From Vandiemenella viatica (lineage: Eukaryota; Arthropoda; Insecta; Orthoptera; Morabidae): a stretch of DNA of 64,000 nucleotides. Below the pieces are notes generated by a model. That model was not told where the DNA came from. It worked only from the letters and a program-made list of their open reading frames with translations, and ran no database searches. Of this stretch, positions 36,095-48,099 are shown piece by piece (position 1 is the first letter of the stretch; every line of letters begins with the position of its first letter). The position numbers and the translations under genes were made by a program. The stretch is from contig CM061919.1 of the NCBI GenBank assembly GCA_031002005.1, positions 179,287,121-179,351,120 on the forward strand. Direction: 5' to 3'.

Positions 36095-38430
36095 AATATA
36101 TTGAGTGCAGTGGGTTGCGAGGATTGTATTAGAACGGTCCGCATCATTTTGGCTGTGCTTCTTTAAGGAGCGGATGATTTCAATAGCCAGCACGTGGCAG
36201 CAATTAACGCAGCCACGCTCCACCGAGAGTCGGAATGGGTGCTTAAAGGAAACGATCCGGTGGTGATAGAGGGGTTGTTGTCTAAATGATGGGCGCCGCA
36301 CAATACATAGAGAAAGGCCTTCAGAGCCGTTATACCCGTGCTACAGAATGCAGCTACATAAAATGGACTTAAGACTACACTTACAGTGCTTAATGTACCG
36401 GTGTTCTATACAGAAAACTTAAACTTCCTATAAAATGTTTTATATGAAAATGACAGAGATCGAAAGGCAGAGTGCGGAGTTATATTCTTCTATACTATCC
36501 TCTTTTATGGAATGAGCAGTAGGTGATAAATCATTTGGTACGATACCTCTCTGCTGGGAGAGGTAAAACGACCATATTACACAGCTTTACTTCTGGAAGA
36601 TAATTGTGGTTTATAAGTCCTTAAAAAGAATGTGAGTATAAAATGGTTCGCTCCATGTCAGACGTGCATGGTGTAAGTTACTTAAGTAGGTAGAAGTAAA
36701 GCCAACATACTTCCAGCTTCAAACCACAACATTCATAACTAAACAAGTTATGAAACCAAAGTTTAATGAGGTAAGCATTTTAGGTTTTTAATATAATGGT
36801 ACTAGCAGACATCTATTCAACTTGTGAAGTTATTTAATACCATGAAATTGTGGAGTTCTAGGCACATTAATAAGTTGAAATATTGGCGGAATATTGTTAA
36901 AATATCGGAATCTAATTTTTTTTTTTTTTTTTTTTTTTTTTTTGTATCTGTAAAAACAATTTTGACCTCCTATGGTGCAAAACACTTTATCCATCGTCAC
37001 AAACAACATTTGACACTAATTCTGCGTCATCACAATATGAAAATTGTAATATTTCACAAATCATCTTTAATTATTTACCTGCTACATGATTCTACGAAAT
37101 TCATTTTAATTCTTAAAGTTTCGTAGCTATTAGGAAAAAGTGCCAAAGAGCAAGGTTAAAACTAAGAATTTAAACAATCTTAATGAGAATAAACTGTAAT
37201 TTGGAGAATAATTAATACAAAATAATACAAGAATTTTGCGCAGTAACACTCGGTCATAATTAAGCAATATGTTTAACGAGAAAACAAAATCTTGAACTAA
37301 AATTGAATTAAAAATAATATCTAAATCAATCACGGAAAGTATGATTAAGTATTTTAGATTCAGATTATGAGCTCAAGATATAAATTTTATCGGCATCTAA
37401 TAGACATGAAATTAACTGCAAATTTCGTTACGTAATCCAAAGACTACGAAGGTACAGAGCCCATACTTCATTTACGATAATCTCCAACGTTCATGAAATA
37501 AGGAACGTAGAACACACTTCACAGTTTCAAATCAAAACAACAACAAAATCTAAGTTGAAAATTACTTTTCAGGATTTTAGTGTGACTCAAATCATTAAAT
37601 CAGACTCTACATCCCAAACGTTGTGAAAAGCTTTTTGTTTCTGTTGATTGGTTAGAAGCTTAGGACTGTATATGAAAGAAGCCAGCTTTGAACAAATTTG
37701 TGTGTTTTTTTTAATTTTTCATTTTTTTAGCGTAAATTATATAGCAAGTATCTAACTCATTACGTGAAAGCGGTTGCAAATCACATCTCGTATGGCAGCC
37801 GAACAGCGATGTTCTGTTTTTAATTTCGATAGGGTAATTTTTTTTTATTATAACTGATAAATTAAACTGCGTGAATCAACTTCAGTGTTGTCAAAAATGT
37901 GTATATACATTGAAATTTCGGAGCGCGACATTCGTTTTGTTTGTAGTATGGTGCATTTAATTTGGGATCTGAACTATACTCTTCTTGCAAGCTCCGATGT
38001 TACTTGAGCCAAAAAATAACAACAATTTACTCCCAAGGATTATGAATATTGTATGTGCAAGTAAAACCTGAAAACGTATTGTGGTCTAACATATTAACTT
38101 GAACTATCGAAAGTGAAAAAATAAATTTAACTGTTACAAAATATGTTACTAATTATTTTTGCTTGCGCAATCATTCTTTTCCGCAAAATCAATAATCTAA
38201 GTTTCTGTCAAGTCTAATATCTAGAGTTTATGTTTCTCGTGTGCTTAATGGCTTCCATTTCCCAGATTTCTTTAGTAATTAAATACTTTAATGGATCACA
38301 CCCTATAAAACTCTACTCAAGATAGCCTAAATTATTTTTTATTACGAGAGAGCCTATTCTGAAAGGTCTTAGGTTTACACACTGTGTAAATATGTGAAAT
38401 GTTTCTTAATTGAAAAACCTTGCTAACCAA
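36095..38430. other. AT-rich spacer; 28-T run at 36916-36943; GC-balanced patch at 36100-36310
   Basis: No gene recognised. The 36100-36310 patch has no repeat similarity that I can see, and its minus-strand frame is short and unfamiliar. Confidence 0.4.
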
Positions 38431-38436
38431 CCTTTT

Positions 38437-38640
38437 ATTTTCATGACGATTTGCGCCTCGTCATCGTCGAGATCTTTAGAGGCAGTAGAAGACTGGAACA
38501 CAAAAAGGAAAGAATTCAACTACTCTATGGAGTGGTTTCCGAAAATCATGGAAAATCGAAATCAAGATGCCCGTACAGGGCTTTGAACCCGAGTACTCTC
38601 GAATGCGAGGCCAGAGCATAATCGCCCACCCAACCTGCTC
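38437..38640 (-). repeat. SINE family 1 copy with internal deletion (antisense)
   Basis: GCGCCTCGTCATCGTCGAGATC at one end, then GGAGTGGTTTCC, CATGGAAAATCGAAATC, CCGTACAGGGCTTTGAACCC, and the head GCGAGGCCAGAGC at the other. Part of the middle is missing. Confidence 0.78.
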
Positions 38641-38644
38641 GTTT

Positions 38645-40050
38645 CAAACTAAACAGGCTACGAGACAACAACATATTTGCCTAGCAACTTTATAGCTGTG
38701 CAGACACAGTTACCGTTATTCATTATCATTTAAGTTCATAATCAAGTTTCGAAAACAACTGAAATAGCCATACAAAGTGACAGTAACGCTAAGTGCTGTA
38801 ACAATACTCAGGATCTTCCTTTCATCTCACATAGTGTTCTGTTGTCTACAGTGACACCGCTTTCAGCCACTTGCTTTGAAACATTAAACAGCTGAAATAC
38901 TGGGAGCCCTTTGCAATTAACAGATTATGGATGCAGCATTGCGTGGAAACAGTTCGCTGATATAGGGTATACGATCAATATACGCAATGTACACAATGCC
39001 AGGTATATGGGCACATGGAAAACAGATGGAAGCATTTATTGAGTTAGGTTGATATCCATGTTCTAAGCAAGCAGTCATATGCTCCAGCAACTCAGCTGAT
39101 ACCACCATCAATTAAGAGAACCTTTAATTAATCAACAAACTGATTATCAGTAATAAGTGGTGTAATGGTCGACAAAGTTAGTGAGACAGTTCCAATATGT
39201 AAAAAAAAAGCGATCTTTATTCACAGTAAATCATTTCATCATTTGAGAGCATATTTTTTTTTCCATCAAGTGTGGGACTGAACCTATGAGTCCATAATTA
39301 AGTGCTACACCAAGAAAGTTTTCCTTCTTATATCAAACAATCACTCAATCATAATCAAAAGGGTATCTGTGAGGGTAGTAAACCGACTACAACATGACTG
39401 TAGTGCAGATTATATCTGTTTTACACGTTGTAGGATATCCGTAAACCCCAGCACAATGCAGTGTTTAGGTATCAGTGGTGCATGTAACGTCATACAGCAC
39501 GTATTTTAGTATATTAGCAGGAAAAGCATAAATCCCTTCCACATATTGCTGGTGCTAGAAACCGTAACGAACCGCGCTAGAAGTGTCCGAGAGGATAATT
39601 TGTTATCCCTGTGAAGTGGACAAGTTGGTAGCCGAAGTATATGCAGACGATTTCAGAGACAATAGCACTACCGGAGCTGCCACTGGACGCAAGCTCGTTG
39701 TTAATGGCGACTATAACACGGAAACACAAAGCGTCCACGCTGTTACAGACAGAAAGGGCCTCTGTTTGCAGCCCGTTTATCACGTCGCACCTGCCCCCAC
39801 TACTAGCGGAAGGGGTGGTCGGGGGGAGGACAAATTTCGCCATTTAGGCTAGGGTGCGCCTTTAGTGGGTTACCGCAACGCAGTTTGTGCGAGAACACAG
39901 GGAAGGCCCAAAGGGCGCCCTCTGTGCTAAACATATTGTGCTCGTTAACGGTGAGCCGGCAGAACGCACTGTCAGCTCGAAGTAGCCACACACTTGCCAA
40001 AATATAATAACGTAGGTTACCCCAAATACTTGGTTGGATAGATAACTAAT
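38645..40050. other. Spacer; GC-richer part 39580-39990 without recognisable gene
   Basis: Two frames at 39577-39852 are open on opposite strands over the same bases and match nothing that I know. The adjacent TIR element starts at 40054. Confidence 0.4.
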
Positions 40051-40053
40051 GTA

Positions 40054-40907
40054 CAGGGCGTTCGCCGGGAAACGCAACCCACTGTTAGCGCTACAAGGAA
40101 GAAACTGCTCCCGGCGAGCGAGCGCTCAGTTTCCGGCATTGTTCGACCGTCGGCCGCGGACTATTTCATAATAATTACGCTTCATAAACTTCATAAACTT
40201 GTGTGCTAAGCATTTAAATGTGACGTAATTCATTAGCTTACCTTATAAAAGATGCTGGAAGTGTTGACCCTCTTGTGTAATGCACATTTCACATCTTATG
40301 AACATATTTCGAGACACACGCTGCCCTAACTGACTTAATGATTTTTTGGGTGACTGTTCTAGTCGAAAAGCGATATCGTCAATTTTCTCCTCTGTGAGAA
40401 TACGGTTGACCGACAGTCTCTTTTTGTTAAAAAATGAACCCGTTTCTCTTACTTTTTTAACCAGACGCAGAATTGTTGATTTAGCTGGCAGTAAAGTGCC
40501 AGGAAATTAGCGAAGAAATTTACTGCGACACTTTTTAAACGACTTCTTCTTCACATATGTATCGTAGAGAAATATTCTTTGTTGCAAACTGTAACGTACC
40601 ATAATTTTACTCACACTCAAACACGGTACAGATTAATAAGAGTATGAAGCCCCAAACCAGCCAAACCGAAAAGAAACGTTTATTCACAACACTGATTAAT
40701 AAGAGACTGAAGTCACAAACTATCTACAATGCAAAGAAACCGTTGTTAACAATGTAAGGGTCACTGCACTGCACTGTTGGGGCAGCGGAGGTGTTAAACA
40801 GTGCGGTGATTCACGGTGCCGTGTGGCGGAAACTGCTGGCTACACTGACCGAGCAAGTTGCCGACGGCAACAGACTGGGAGGGTAGCGTTTTCCGGCGAA
40901 CGCCCTG
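40054..40907 (-). mobile_element. TIR DNA transposon with TA target site, internally deleted
   Basis: The left end CAGGGCGTTCGCCGGGAAAC (from 40054) matches the inverted right end (GTTTTCCGGCGAACGCCCTG to 40907) with one difference in 20. TA flanks both ends (40052-40053 and 40908-40909). The inside holds a truncated transposase on the minus strand. TA flanks and the CAGGG start fit mariner-type elements with DUF4817-like N-termini. At 854 bp it is too short to encode a full transposase. Confidence 0.85.
40243..40602 (-). pseudogene. Transposase with DUF4817-like HTH N-terminus fused to its C-terminus by deletion
   Basis: From the ATG at 40602 the minus frame gives a DNA-binding N-terminus: QQRIFLYDTYVKKKSFKKC, an in-frame TAA, LPAKSTILRLVKKVRETGS, then VNRILTEEKIDDIAFRLE and QSPKKSLSQL. 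This order, with a second helix-turn-helix after an 'ILTEEK' start, is characteristic of the insect mariner-like group that carries DUF4817. Directly after SQLGQRVS the frame jumps to a C-terminal RCEMCITQEGQHFQHLL and stop at 40243-40245, so the whole catalytic DDE/D region is missing. 120 codons remain including the internal stop. Deduced as a non-autonomous derivative. Confidence 0.8.
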
Positions 40908-40911
40908 TATA

Positions 40912-41770
40912 ATGAAGTCTTTGTAAGCATTCAAAAAATATTTCATAGAAACAATAAATAACTCTGAAAACTATAATCATTCTGATATGATTTCTTACTG
41001 GACTTTGAAGCAACGGCGAATTTGTAGGTTTATTTTTCAAGTACCTATATAAAAAACTGACCTGATACATTTCTAAAAGTAGATGATTCTAAACTTTTTT
41101 TATGTATGTGTTTCGTCCACCGAACCTTGTAGAACTGAAGTCATCATCACCATTCCTTTCCTATCCTCCAAGAATGCCTTTTTCCTTTTATTCCATTTCA
41201 CGGCTCTTCAGATACCAGTTTGGACCTACTTTGTAGCTGTGGATTTGTCTAGTCACCTCCTGGATTCGCCTCTGTGGTGTATGATGCCTGCTGTAGCACC
41301 CTATTTCTTCGATGTCTACCTTCACTTTCCACCTAACGGCGGCCTGTAAACGCACAATGTGTTCGAATATGATTTTGCTCAATTGCTTTCCTTCAGATCT
41401 TAATATAGTCGTAGAATTTCCACCTTAATTCACACACTGTGTGCGATGTTTTTGGTATGACACTAGTGGCTCTCTTTTTCCTTTTCTGTCATTTCGCAAT
41501 AATAATTTTCTATAGTACTGGACTTTACCTAAGGATTTTATTTTACTATATCTAGAACTCTTTCTTACTCAATATTTATTAAATTTTTTAATAATAATAA
41601 TAATAAAACAGGTGCAGTTAATGATCGGATCTCAAAAATGTAGAATAACAGAATCGCTGTTAAATTTTTACCGTTAGTTTCACAATTTTTAACAGTTAGG
41701 TGACGTTGTTGAGACCGTGGTTTTCTTACAAGTATTCAGTCCGCTTCTAATATTCTTTTACTCAAGGTTA
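40912..41770. other. Spacer, nothing recognised
   Basis: No gene or repeat identified. Confidence 0.45.
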
Positions 41771-41774
41771 TCTA

Positions 41775-41970
41775 TAAATGGTAACGTTCTGGCCTCTTAC
41801 TCGAAAGGACTTAGGTTTGAATCATCTCACAGGTATTGGTTTTCCATCACTCCTGGCGAATGCAGGGATGGTTTCTTCAAAAGCAAATTGCCGTATTCGT
41901 TCTTGTTCTTGTCCCCCGTTCTTTCCCGCCTCTAATGACGTTAACGAGTCGTAAAGCTATAGGGAAAAAA
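41775..41970 (+). repeat. SINE family 1 copy
   Basis: GGTAACGTTCTGGCCTCTTACTC, B-box-like AGGTTTGAATCATC, TTCTTCAAAAGC, TCTTGTCCCC, CCCGCCTCTAATGACGTTAACGAG and CGTAAAGCTATAGGG followed by A8. Part of the middle is lost. Confidence 0.8.
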
Positions 41971-42009
41971 AACGATTCGTTTAATAGATTTATTTAGATT
42001 GGTTCAATC

Positions 42010-42135
42010 AGTGATCAAATATGCTAGACGAAAGGTTAACGTTCGGGTTTGGCATCGAGAGGGCTTAGGACCTATTCCCAGTCCAGCTCACCATATTTCG
42101 TTTCACCATGGTTTTCCAAAATTTATTCAGGTGGA
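42010..42135 (+). repeat. SINE family 1, 5' half only, diverged
   Basis: GGTTAACGTTCGGGTTTGGCATCGAGAGG, then CCTATTCCCAGTCC and CACCATGGTTTTCCAAAATTTATTCAGG. The 3' half is absent. Confidence 0.6.
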
Positions 42136-42565
42136 AGATAGCATCTATCTTTCTAAAAATTGTGATATAATTCTTTCGTATAACTTTCAACCAAAATATC
42201 TACTATCCTTAAAATTCTAATTAAAAAATCTATCAGCGTCAGATATCATACTATTCCGACAACGGAGTGAGAAAAAAGCTGGTTCGGCGGATACATGGTT
42301 CGACAGCCTTCGGATTGAATTTGAGGCTTAGTTCAACTATTTATTTTATTCTGTATGACCATAAGGCTGCGTGTTATTGGCCTGAATAACAGCAATATGA
42401 CCCTTGTGATGCGTCAACTATTCCTAGCGTAAGAGGTTATAAATACCACGTGGCATTTAGCACCAAACATCTAAACACTATTTCAAATATGATCTACTTT
42501 CTGCTTCACCAACTGTGGCGTCATTAGTTCTGGAAATTGACTATTTGGAATGAACTGAAACTAAT
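42136..42565. other. Spacer, nothing recognised
   Basis: No gene or repeat identified. Confidence 0.45.
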
Positions 42566-42578
42566 TATACAACTTTAT

Positions 42579-42873
42579 AGGGGCGTCCTGGTGGCTCAGT
42601 GGTTAAGGTGTCTGATTGGAGATCGAAAGACCCCTGGCTCGAATTCCTGTCTCGGAGTAGATTTTCAGGAGCCCTTAACCCTCTGGCATAGCATGCTGTC
42701 TAACGTGAAGACGCTATTAAGCTTCCGTGCTTCGGATTCCTCGTTAAACTGTAGAGCCCCTCTGGGGCTAGCAATCCTATTTGTAACACTATTATGTACA
42801 CATCCAGAGCAAAATTCAAGCCAAACAAAGGCTTAACGTGCTCCTAGTTCGCTCAACCGAGCATACATAAATG
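42579..42873 (+). mobile_element. SINE family 3, full length, with 9-bp target duplication
   Basis: The tRNA-like head has an A-box GGTGGCTCAGTGG (42590-42602) and a B-box-like GGCTCGAATTCCTG near 42636-42649. The body continues with AGATTTTCAGGAGCCC and GAAGACGCTATTAAGC. CAACTTTAT flanks the element (42570-42578 and 42874-42882). A second, antisense copy is at 57778-57965. Confidence 0.88.
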
Positions 42874-42884
42874 CAACTTTATCG

Positions 42885-43780
42885 ATATTCACTAGAAGTT
42901 ACAATATTTCATTCGCAAACACTTGGAACGTAGGGAACCCATTTTCTTATGTTCTATATCATAGGTTCTGATCCAGGCTTCTGCATTTTTTAATCTTCAA
43001 CTGCTAGCGGTAAAGTAGTGACTAATACAATGTCAACGGCCTTCAAGCTGTCATATATCGCAAATGCATGCTCGAATTAAAAGAGATAACTTTCTTGATA
43101 TAAAGCCATGGGAATTCCTCAAACCAGATCACTGGCCTAGTAGGATGCAGCGTATATTACACAACTTGGATTTGGTTGGAATCAATATCCGAGGTTTGCT
43201 GAACTCAATAACGGCGCCCGCTACAGTAAGCCACTAAGGCAGGTGGTCTGTAGCCATGTTAGTTACGCTTCACTCGGTAACGAACAAGAGCAGACGGACG
43301 GAGTATTGCTCAAAGCACCTGGCCAGTTTGGTCGGTCGGATTGTCTGGAGTTCTACATTCTGACATTCACTGTTCCTAATATCTCTTTTAAACCACTGTA
43401 TGATTCCTCACAGGAATGGAAGTTATTTTTTTTTTTTTTATCAGCAAGATCTGGAAAATAAAATAATGAATAAATAAATTACTACTAACGCCATAATATC
43501 TGCTACTTTGAAGGATTTTGTAAAAAGTTTTAGTAAAATTTAATTTAGAATTTCATCATAGATTAAGCCAAAAACAAATGATTTCTACCTGTTCATACGG
43601 TGAAAAAATATATACTGAAGACTAAATCGTGAGAGGTACTGGCTCTATGTGTGTCCAACATAGGGACATTTATGGTCTAAGGTAAATTTATAGGGTGTTG
43701 AGGAACAACCACTATCCTCTGCATTCCAGTGTTATATTCTGCTTCGAATTTTTAATTAAATTCCCACCAACATACATAGC
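42885..43780. other. Spacer, nothing recognised
   Basis: No gene or repeat identified. A T-run is present at about 43425-43440. Confidence 0.45.
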
Positions 43781-43795
43781 CAAATTATTTACTAA

Positions 43796-44037
43796 TCTTT
43801 TTTTACTTATGGCTTTACGCCTCGTCGACGTCGAAGTCATTAGAGGCAGGATGGGACTGGGGACAAGGAACGGGATGGAATTCGGCCATGGACTTTTAAA
43901 GGAAGCATCCCGGTATTCGCCTGGAGTGATTTGGGGAAACCTTGGAAAACCCAAATCTGGATGGCCGGACGGGGATTCGAACAGGCGTCCTCCCGAATGC
44001 GAGGCCAGAGCGTTAACCACTCACCCACCACGCCCAG
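43796..44037 (-). mobile_element. SINE family 1, best preserved copy, with 11-bp target duplication
   Basis: On the minus strand: head GGGCGTGGTGGGTGAGTGGTTAACGCTCTGGCCTC (pol III A-box region), B-box GTTCGAATCCC at 43972-43982, then CCAGATTTGGGTTTTCCAAGG, CACTCCAGGCGAATACCGGG, TCCATGGCCGAATTCCATCC, and the end GACGTCGACGAGGCGTAAAGCCATAAGTAAAA. TTATTTACTAA flanks both sides (43785-43795 and 44038-44048). This copy is the reference for the at least twelve other family members in the window. Confidence 0.93.
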
Positions 44038-44049
44038 TTATTTACTAAG

Positions 44050-45370
44050 AAAAGAAACATTGATAAGACTGGAATGGTTGATTTGCGATTTCTGATGACA
44101 AATGAGGCAGCAAATATCGAAAAATTAGTGTTTTTACACCGAGAACAGTCCTCTAACTAATGATATTTTTCTCATAACGTGTATTTGTTAATCATACTGT
44201 GAACAATATACCAATGTTGTTAATATCATTTAACACAGAAATTTTAGAAATCTGTTTTTGTATAAATGATGCTGTACATTTCGTCTAAGAAGATGCGCTG
44301 TTGAATTACTGTGTCAGAAAGTGTGTTACTAGCGAAAAACAAATTGGAGTTACACTATTTGTTACAAGAAAGGAAGTCGGTGGGTTTTTTTCTGAAAAGG
44401 GTGTCGTCAGTAATTTTTTTTCGAAAAGGCGGTGGTTAATATTTAAAAAAAAAAGGAAAACAAGTTAAGGAACCTATGCTGCAAGTGATTGACCTGTTAT
44501 ATATTTTCACTTATGGAGAAAAACATTCAATCTTCTGAACAATTTAAAAGGTTGCCAATATCAGTGACGCTATTGGGTATTGTGATTAGGTTTACAAGTC
44601 AATTTTTGATTGTTTTCAGTAAACATCACCCATCAAATAAATCAGTGATGTAATGATCAGTGATGTAATATTATGTGGTAATTTAATACAGTTCGGGGTT
44701 ATTGAATTTCTGACAATAACATCAGTAAACAAAAGCGGGTGGTATTGTTTCTGAACAGTTACTCCTCTCTAGAAATACCGTTTCATACAGACCTCACCAT
44801 CTCTTTGGTTAGACGCGTAAGCGCCGCTCGCATCTCCAGATGTATCAGACAAGAGTGTTTGAAGAAGAGCCTTTTCTCCACCCTCGCTCCACTCGTCCAA
44901 AGAAGAAAGCTTAAAGATCAATATCAGAGCTCTCTCCACAGCTTCTGCCGCTGTTTGCACCAGCGGCGAAAACACTGGTTTGTCTTCACTTAAGTGAACA
45001 CACAGTTCGGACGAAGTCTTCACGTGACACTTTGGTGAGGGAAATAGCTTTTTCGCGCTTCTCTAAAACCCCCACTTTCCTTCACAACTTCTTTTGAAGG
45101 AATTAAGCACTTGGAAGTCGGTGAACCGCACTGCCTTGCTAATGAAAACAAATCAACACTTTTATATGCGGAATAACAGCTGCAGAGATAAACTTTGATT
45201 TTAGAGTTTTGTTTGTCATCATAATGTATCGGAGTTGATTTAAATCTTTTTCCGCCAAAGTATCGTATATAGAGTGTAATGCGTATGACATTAGGTCTAT
45301 AGGTCGGGAGACCCCGGCTGGTAGTTCGGCCGCCGATTGACAGAGTTTCGATTTTCCGCGCATGCGCCTC
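44050..45370. other. Spacer, nothing recognised
   Basis: The 44740-45050 part is somewhat GC-richer and open on both strands, but no translation is familiar. The remainder is AT-rich. Confidence 0.4.
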
Positions 45371-45374
45371 TATG

Positions 45375-45455
45375 GTGGCTACCCTAACCTAACCTGGTAA
45401 TCCTACCGGGTAAAGGGGACCTACAGTTTAACGTTGAATTCGCAACACGGAGTCC
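45375..45455 (-). repeat. SINE family 2, 3' body fragment
   Basis: GTGGCTACCCTAACCTAACCTGGTAATCC and GGTAAAGGGGACCTACAGTTTAACGTT align with the body of family 2 and with the fragment at 56220-56305. The CCTAACCTAACC string is part of this body. Confidence 0.6.
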
Positions 45456-45459
45456 ATTT

Positions 45460-46960
45460 CCATTTTTTTCAAACTGTGTATTTGTAATTAGCCTTGAACA
45501 TTTTTAGGTACTTTTTATTCTGATTGTTTGAATATTGACATTTATTTGGGCATATTACAATAACTCTAAGGTTTCAACGTTCTATTTGTGATTATTCTTT
45601 GGTTTATTCCGGTCCTTCCTGTCGTTCTTAGGCTGTTTTTCTTTAAGTTGGTTCTTTTGACCCGTCCGGTTTCTCTTGTTCCAGTTGTTCAGTAATCCAG
45701 TCTTTTGCTCCTGATGGTTTGTACGTAAAGTTAAACTGATTAAATTGTGGATTACTGAAAGTCTCCATTTTTATTATATCGAGCATCCGTGCAAATAATT
45801 TTTTTATTTTTAAAAAATTTTAGAGTTTGGTATTGACTTAGCCACCATAGCACAATCTTTGACAAGTGCATCGTTGTATGAAAATGCTGAAACCTTCCGA
45901 TTGTTGATGGCATCTTGATTCAATAATGCTTGAGCTGATTGTGTCGTAACAAAGCACCGGAGTTACATTGTTGATTTATTAATTAGTCGAAGATGACTAA
46001 AATCGAACACCAAAGTTCTACTTAGTTACTTAAATATTTCAATGATCTGAGTTGATTTATAAATAATGACTAACCGGTTAACTTCAATTATTTTTCTTCT
46101 TATTTCGGTTTTGGGCTTCTTTGGACCACAGGAAGCAACTGGTTTACTGGTTTGCCTTTTATTCACCTTCAGATTTTATAATTTCTTCACTGAGGTTCCT
46201 TCTGCTTTCTTCAGGCCAGGTGGTATTGGCATTTGTACATTGTTCCTGGAATCCCTTGAATTCATCAGTTTTAATTGGAAACACTCTTAGATCCTCTATT
46301 TTATCTGGATGGATCCCAACGTTTTCCACCTCTTCTGTATTCTTCTGGACCTACTTGATTTCACCTTTAATTTAATGACGTTAAGAATTCTTTTACTGAA
46401 CCTGCTCTCACTCATTTTCTTAAGCTGTCCACAACATTTCGGCCTTGTGCATTGTTTCTGAAATTTTCTCTGCATATCTATATAAATAATTACTCTGGGT
46501 TCTTTTCCAAATATAACTAAATTACAAATAAATTACTATTGGAAGCTTCAACACAAAATACATTACATCGTTGAAAACTGTGAGATTATGCTCTTTTCCT
46601 TTGTGCGCGGTAGTATAATGACCTCCAAATGTTCCGGGATCGACATCTGGGCTTCTGCAAACGGGATTACTGATTTACTAAAATTATTCCATCACTGTGA
46701 TAAAACTGAATACCAGAGAAAACAATTCGCTATTGTTAATTTTTTTTCACACTTAAAATTTTACTAATCTCAGTGAAAAAAGTGAAGTGGTAACCTTAAA
46801 TATTATTAATTTAAAACTTTGCAATTAAATTGAGCTTAGTAAACCGCGTTCTTTAAAGCGTTCCTAAGTTTTGTTTTTCCTATTGGCGCCTCCCGTAAAT
46901 ATCTTTCAATTAATCACGCATACTATTTACATTTCAATCAAATCACATGATATGATCATA
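45460..46960. other. AT-rich spacer, nothing recognised
   Basis: No gene or repeat identified. Confidence 0.45.
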
Positions 46961-46968
46961 TCTGATAA

Positions 46969-48097
46969 TCTTATATATATATATAAAAATAGACGTGTGT
47001 TTTCATATATTTCACTTTTAAGCCACCACTACCAAGCAAAGATCACTGGTCTTTGTGTGTAGAAGTAGCATGGAGTTTCCTGTCGTGCATAACATTGGCC
47101 GAATGTCGATAGCTGTGGGGATGAGGGAGATATGATGATTAAAGTTGGCCAATGCAAGGCGTTTTCATATTTCCACAAAAATTTGTGTCTTCTTATACTT
47201 CTCTTTCCTGCCACAACTACATAGCATAGACCATTGGTGTTTGTGTGTGGTAGTAGAATCGTGTCTCCTGACGTGCACTATGGTTGTTAGATGTCGGTAG
47301 CTATGGGGGTGTGGGAGATATGGAGGCTGAAAGTGGTCGACCTGCGGCAACTTCATATTTCTGCCAAAGACGCATGTGTCATGGTGTATCACTTTTCAGC
47401 GAAAACTATCTATCGCAGATCACTGGCGTTTGTGTGTGGTAGTAACACAGAGTCACAACATCGGCGGAATTTCAGTAACTCTGATAGTGTGGGAGATATG
47501 GTGGTTGAAAGTGGCCGATCAAGGATATTTTCGTATTTCGACGAAAGACATGTCACTCCGCATATGTCACTTTTCTGCCACAACTACATAGCATAGACCA
47601 TTGGTGTTTGTGGGTGGTAGTATAATCGTGTCTCCTGTCGTGCACTATGGTTGTTAGATGTCGGTAGCTGTGGGGGTGTGGGAGATATGGGGTTGAAAGT
47701 GGTCGACCTGCGGCAATTTCAAATTTCTGACAAAAACGCATGTGTCATGGTGTATCACTTTTCAGCGAAAACTATCTATCGCAGGTCACTGGCGTTTGTG
47801 TGTAGTAGTAACACGGAGTCACACAGCAATCACAACGTTGGTCGAATTTCGGTAACTGTGGTAGTGTGGGAGATATGATGGTTGAAGTTGATAGATCAAG
47901 GAAATTTTCGTATTTCATCCAAAGACATGTGTGTCCGTAAATTTTACTTTGCTGCCTGAACTACATAGTGCAGATGACTAGCATTCGTGTGTAGTAATAG
48001 CATCGCGTCTCCCATCGTGCACTATGGTTGTTAGATGTCGGTAGCTGTCAATACAAATTCTTTACAAACATGAACGAAGTCGTGGGTACCAGCTAGT
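46969..48097 (+). mobile_element. Helitron-like non-autonomous element filled with tandem repeats
   Basis: Begins TC-TTATATATATATATA-AAAATAGACGTGTG, the kind of 5' end seen on arthropod Helitron/Helentron elements. It ends GAACGAAGTCGTGGGTACC-AGCTAGT, which has the 3' CTAGT (48093-48097) of the CTRR(T) rule and resembles the common 'GAAGCCGCGGGCAACAGCTAGT' terminus. There are no terminal inverted repeats or target duplication, as expected. The interior is a six-unit array (separate entry). No Rep/helicase is present. Confidence 0.6.
47010..48050. repeat. Satellite-like array: six ~180-bp monomers, 367-bp dimer register
   Basis: A shared block (CACTGGCGTTTGTGTGTGGTAGTA-type) recurs at about 47044, 47231, 47421, 47598, 47788 and 47976. 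The steps are 187, 190, 177, 190 and 188 bp. Units two apart are far more alike than neighbours: 47231 and 47598, and 47421 and 47788, are each exactly 367 bp apart and nearly identical. This is a higher-order dimer. Each monomer also has GTGGGAGATATG and a TCGGTAGCT/TCAGTAACT block. Non-coding. The last monomer runs straight into the element's 3' end. Confidence 0.85.
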
Positions 48098-48099
48098 AT

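Noticed and set aside
39577..39852. Overlapping 88-89-codon frames on both strands
   Set aside because: No recognisable product and no way to prefer either strand.
42579..42660. tRNA gene
   Set aside because: A- and B-boxes are present, but no cloverleaf with an anticodon arm can be drawn. The sequence continues into a SINE body with a target duplication. The same holds for the heads of families 1 and 2.
43712..44048. 100-117-codon frames at 43.7-44.0 kb
   Set aside because: They translate SINE family 1 on both strands; similar shadow frames occur at the other copies (8.6, 17.4, 31.5 and 41.8 kb).
44739..45023. 84-codon frames on both strands as a small gene
   Set aside because: The same bases are open in both directions and no family similarity is visible.
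45376..45400. CCCTAACCTAACC as an interstitial insect telomere repeat
   Set aside because: The telomere unit would be (CCTAA)n in a longer run. Here it is two units inside a SINE family 2 body fragment that also contains the adjacent GGTAATCC and GACCTACAGTTTA blocks.
47010..48050. CRISPR array or coding repeats
   Set aside because: Monomers are ~180 bp with no short repeat/unique spacer structure, and frames are short. It is a satellite-like tandem repeat in a eukaryotic genome.
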